A stretch of DNA of 5,621 bases from an uncultured Actinomycetes bacterium (GTDB taxonomy: Bacteria; Actinomycetota; Actinomycetes; Nanopelagicales; Nanopelagicaceae): contig CAIJOE010000106.1 of the NCBI GenBank assembly GCA_903822245.1, positions 1 to 5,621 of the forward strand. Reading direction: 5' to 3'. This document shows, piece by piece, positions 5,087 through 5,621 of the stretch. Below the pieces are notes generated by a model, which ran no database searches, was not told the DNA's origin, and saw only the letters and a program-made list of their open reading frames with translations. Every line of letters begins with the position of its first letter. Position 1 is the stretch's first letter. Made by a program: the position numbers and the translations under genes.

Positions 5087-5532
5087 TTTCTTACCCGAGT
5101 TATGAGCAAAAATGCCTCACAACCTAGGCAAAAATCAAAGGCAGCATTTAAAAATGCAGCTGCTAGGCAAAAGCTGGTTGCAATTGTGAAGAGCGTGCTG
5201 GCGCCAAGGGCGCCAGCAATTGTGGCAATCAAAGCAAAGCCAAAGCCAACTAGCGGGGCAAATTGTGGTGGGCGTATATCTTCAGTCTTAAAATCACCAG
5301 AAAGGCGCGGCTTGACAAATTTCTTATAGATAAATGCATACGGGGTCTTTGTTGGAGTAATGAAGGCGCCGATTGCAAAAACAACTAGTTGTAGTGAAAT
5401 TACTACTACTGAGTGTGTAACAAGGGCGAGGGCAAGTACTACGGTAGTAATTACTGCGCCAAAGCGTGGTCCACGAGCATCAATAAGCTTTACTTTACTT
5501 GTTACTTCGCTACTTTGATCTGTTATTGCCAT
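5071..5532 (-). CDS. DUF4395 integral membrane protein with CxGC motif
   Basis: A 153-residue polytopic membrane protein of the DUF4395 family. After a polar N-terminus come the conserved DARGPRFGA (18-26) and hydrophobic segments at about 25-40, 42-58, 92-110 and 112-130. The loop between the two pairs carries the basic KTPYAFIYKKFVKPRL (62-77). The family signature is near the C-terminus as FDFCLGCEAFLL (132-143), with Cys135 and Cys138 in a CxxC arrangement at the end of the last helix. Such a pair could be redox-active or bind metal. In other actinobacteria DUF4395 genes are commonly found with thioredoxin-like and rhodanese (sulfurtransferase) genes. Such partners could lie beyond the right edge, but none is visible here. 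The ATG (5530-5532) has an AAAGGA Shine-Dalgarno 7 bases upstream. The function is not established; a role in thiol or sulfur redox is inference from the motif and typical neighbours. Confidence 0.88.
   Translation of the reverse strand: MAITDQSSEVTSKVKLIDARGPRFGAVITTVVLALALVTHSVVVISLQLVVFAIGAFITPTKTPYAFIYKKFVKPRLSGDFKTEDIRPPQFAPLVGFGFALIATIAGALGASTLFTIATSFCLAAAFLNAAFDFCLGCEAFLLITRVRNLTKY
5196..5218. repeat. GC-rich 10-bp inverted repeat inside the DUF4395 gene
   Basis: TGCTGGCGCC (5196-5205) and GGCGCCAGCA (5209-5218) are perfect complements with a 3-base loop. It lies in the codons for a Gly/Ala-rich membrane segment (Ala-Gly-Ala-Leu-Gly-Ala-Ser, near residues 106-112). No U-tract follows on either strand, so it is not a terminator. 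It may slow ribosomes or be a by-product of repeated GGC GCC codons. Confidence 0.45.
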
Positions 5533-5539
5533 TTTTAAT

Positions 5540-5545
5540 TCCTTT
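5540..5545 (-). promoter_or_regulatory. Ribosome binding site of the DUF4395 gene
   Basis: AAAGGA on the minus strand, 7 bases before the ATG at 5530-5532. It fixes the start and contrasts with the Fur-family, ygfZ and gpmA genes, which have none. Confidence 0.65.
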
Positions 5546-5585
5546 GCTTAATAAGTCGAATTGGGTGGTCTTAGGTAATTTAAGA

Positions 5586-5613
5586 AAACTAATTACGCAG
5601 ACTTTCGACACAA
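5586..5613 (-). promoter_or_regulatory. Weak candidate promoter upstream of the DUF4395 gene
   Basis: On the minus strand, TTGTGT (5608-5613), a 16-bp spacer and TAGTTT (5586-5591) make a loose -35/-10 pair about 54 bases before the DUF4395 ATG. The region 5533-5621 shows no recognisable gene, although a C-terminal fragment of a neighbour cannot be excluded. The match is poor and the call is tentative. Confidence 0.2.
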
Positions 5614-5621
5614 AGAACCAG

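Noticed and set aside
5102..5329. 75-residue basic open frame on the plus strand opposite DUF4395
   Set aside because: It is Lys/Ala/Pro-rich and superficially like a DNA-binding tail, but this is the mirror of the hydrophobic membrane codons on the other strand.

Overview
The window looks like chromosomal DNA from a low-GC, compact actinobacterium. MshA, the committed enzyme of mycothiol synthesis, is essentially restricted to Actinobacteria, and the mshA / YbjN-domain / gpmA order matches mycobacteria (the Rv0486-Rv0489 region, recalled from memory). The modest GC content, the many A/T-ending codons and the overlapping genes are unlike Streptomyces or Mycobacterium. They fit freshwater acI-type (Nanopelagicales) or similar streamlined lineages. 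This placement is inference.

All nine genes lie on the minus strand, so transcription runs from high to low coordinates. In that order they are: a DUF4395 membrane protein (5071-5532); a Fur-family regulator closest to Nur (4629-5042); YgfZ, a folate-binding Fe-S maintenance protein (3700-4602); a 36-residue single-pass membrane protein that is easy to miss (3557-3667); a nitrobindin/FABP-like heme protein (3044-3556); an L-asparaginase II-family enzyme (2106-3047); mshA (835-2106); a YbjN-domain protein (359-838); and gpmA, cut by the left edge (1-341). From the small membrane gene through the YbjN gene every junction abuts or overlaps (TAAGTG, ATGA, TAATG, GTGA), so this block is very likely one translationally coupled operon. 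No gene-free stretch exceeds about 90 bases. I saw no tRNA, rRNA, CRISPR array, insertion sequence or intrinsic terminator.

Most of the genes share a redox theme: sulfur-linked DUF4395, a Fur-type metal sensor, Fe-S repair (YgfZ), heme/peroxynitrite chemistry (nitrobindin) and the low-molecular-weight thiol pathway (MshA). The asparaginase and the glycolytic mutase are metabolic passengers or partners.

The less ordinary signals are regulatory. Four genes have a TANNNT element 6-7 nt before the start codon and no convincing Shine-Dalgarno, which suggests leaderless transcripts. Three tandem 11-bp repeats sit over the promoter region of the Fur-family gene. A perfect 8-bp inverted repeat fills the gap before ygfZ. 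A 16-bp perfect palindrome, whose halves resemble Nur-box half-sites, lies just upstream of the predicted gpmA promoter. I did not find convincing evidence of a wholly new system. The best candidates for something undescribed are the small membrane protein and these regulatory repeats.
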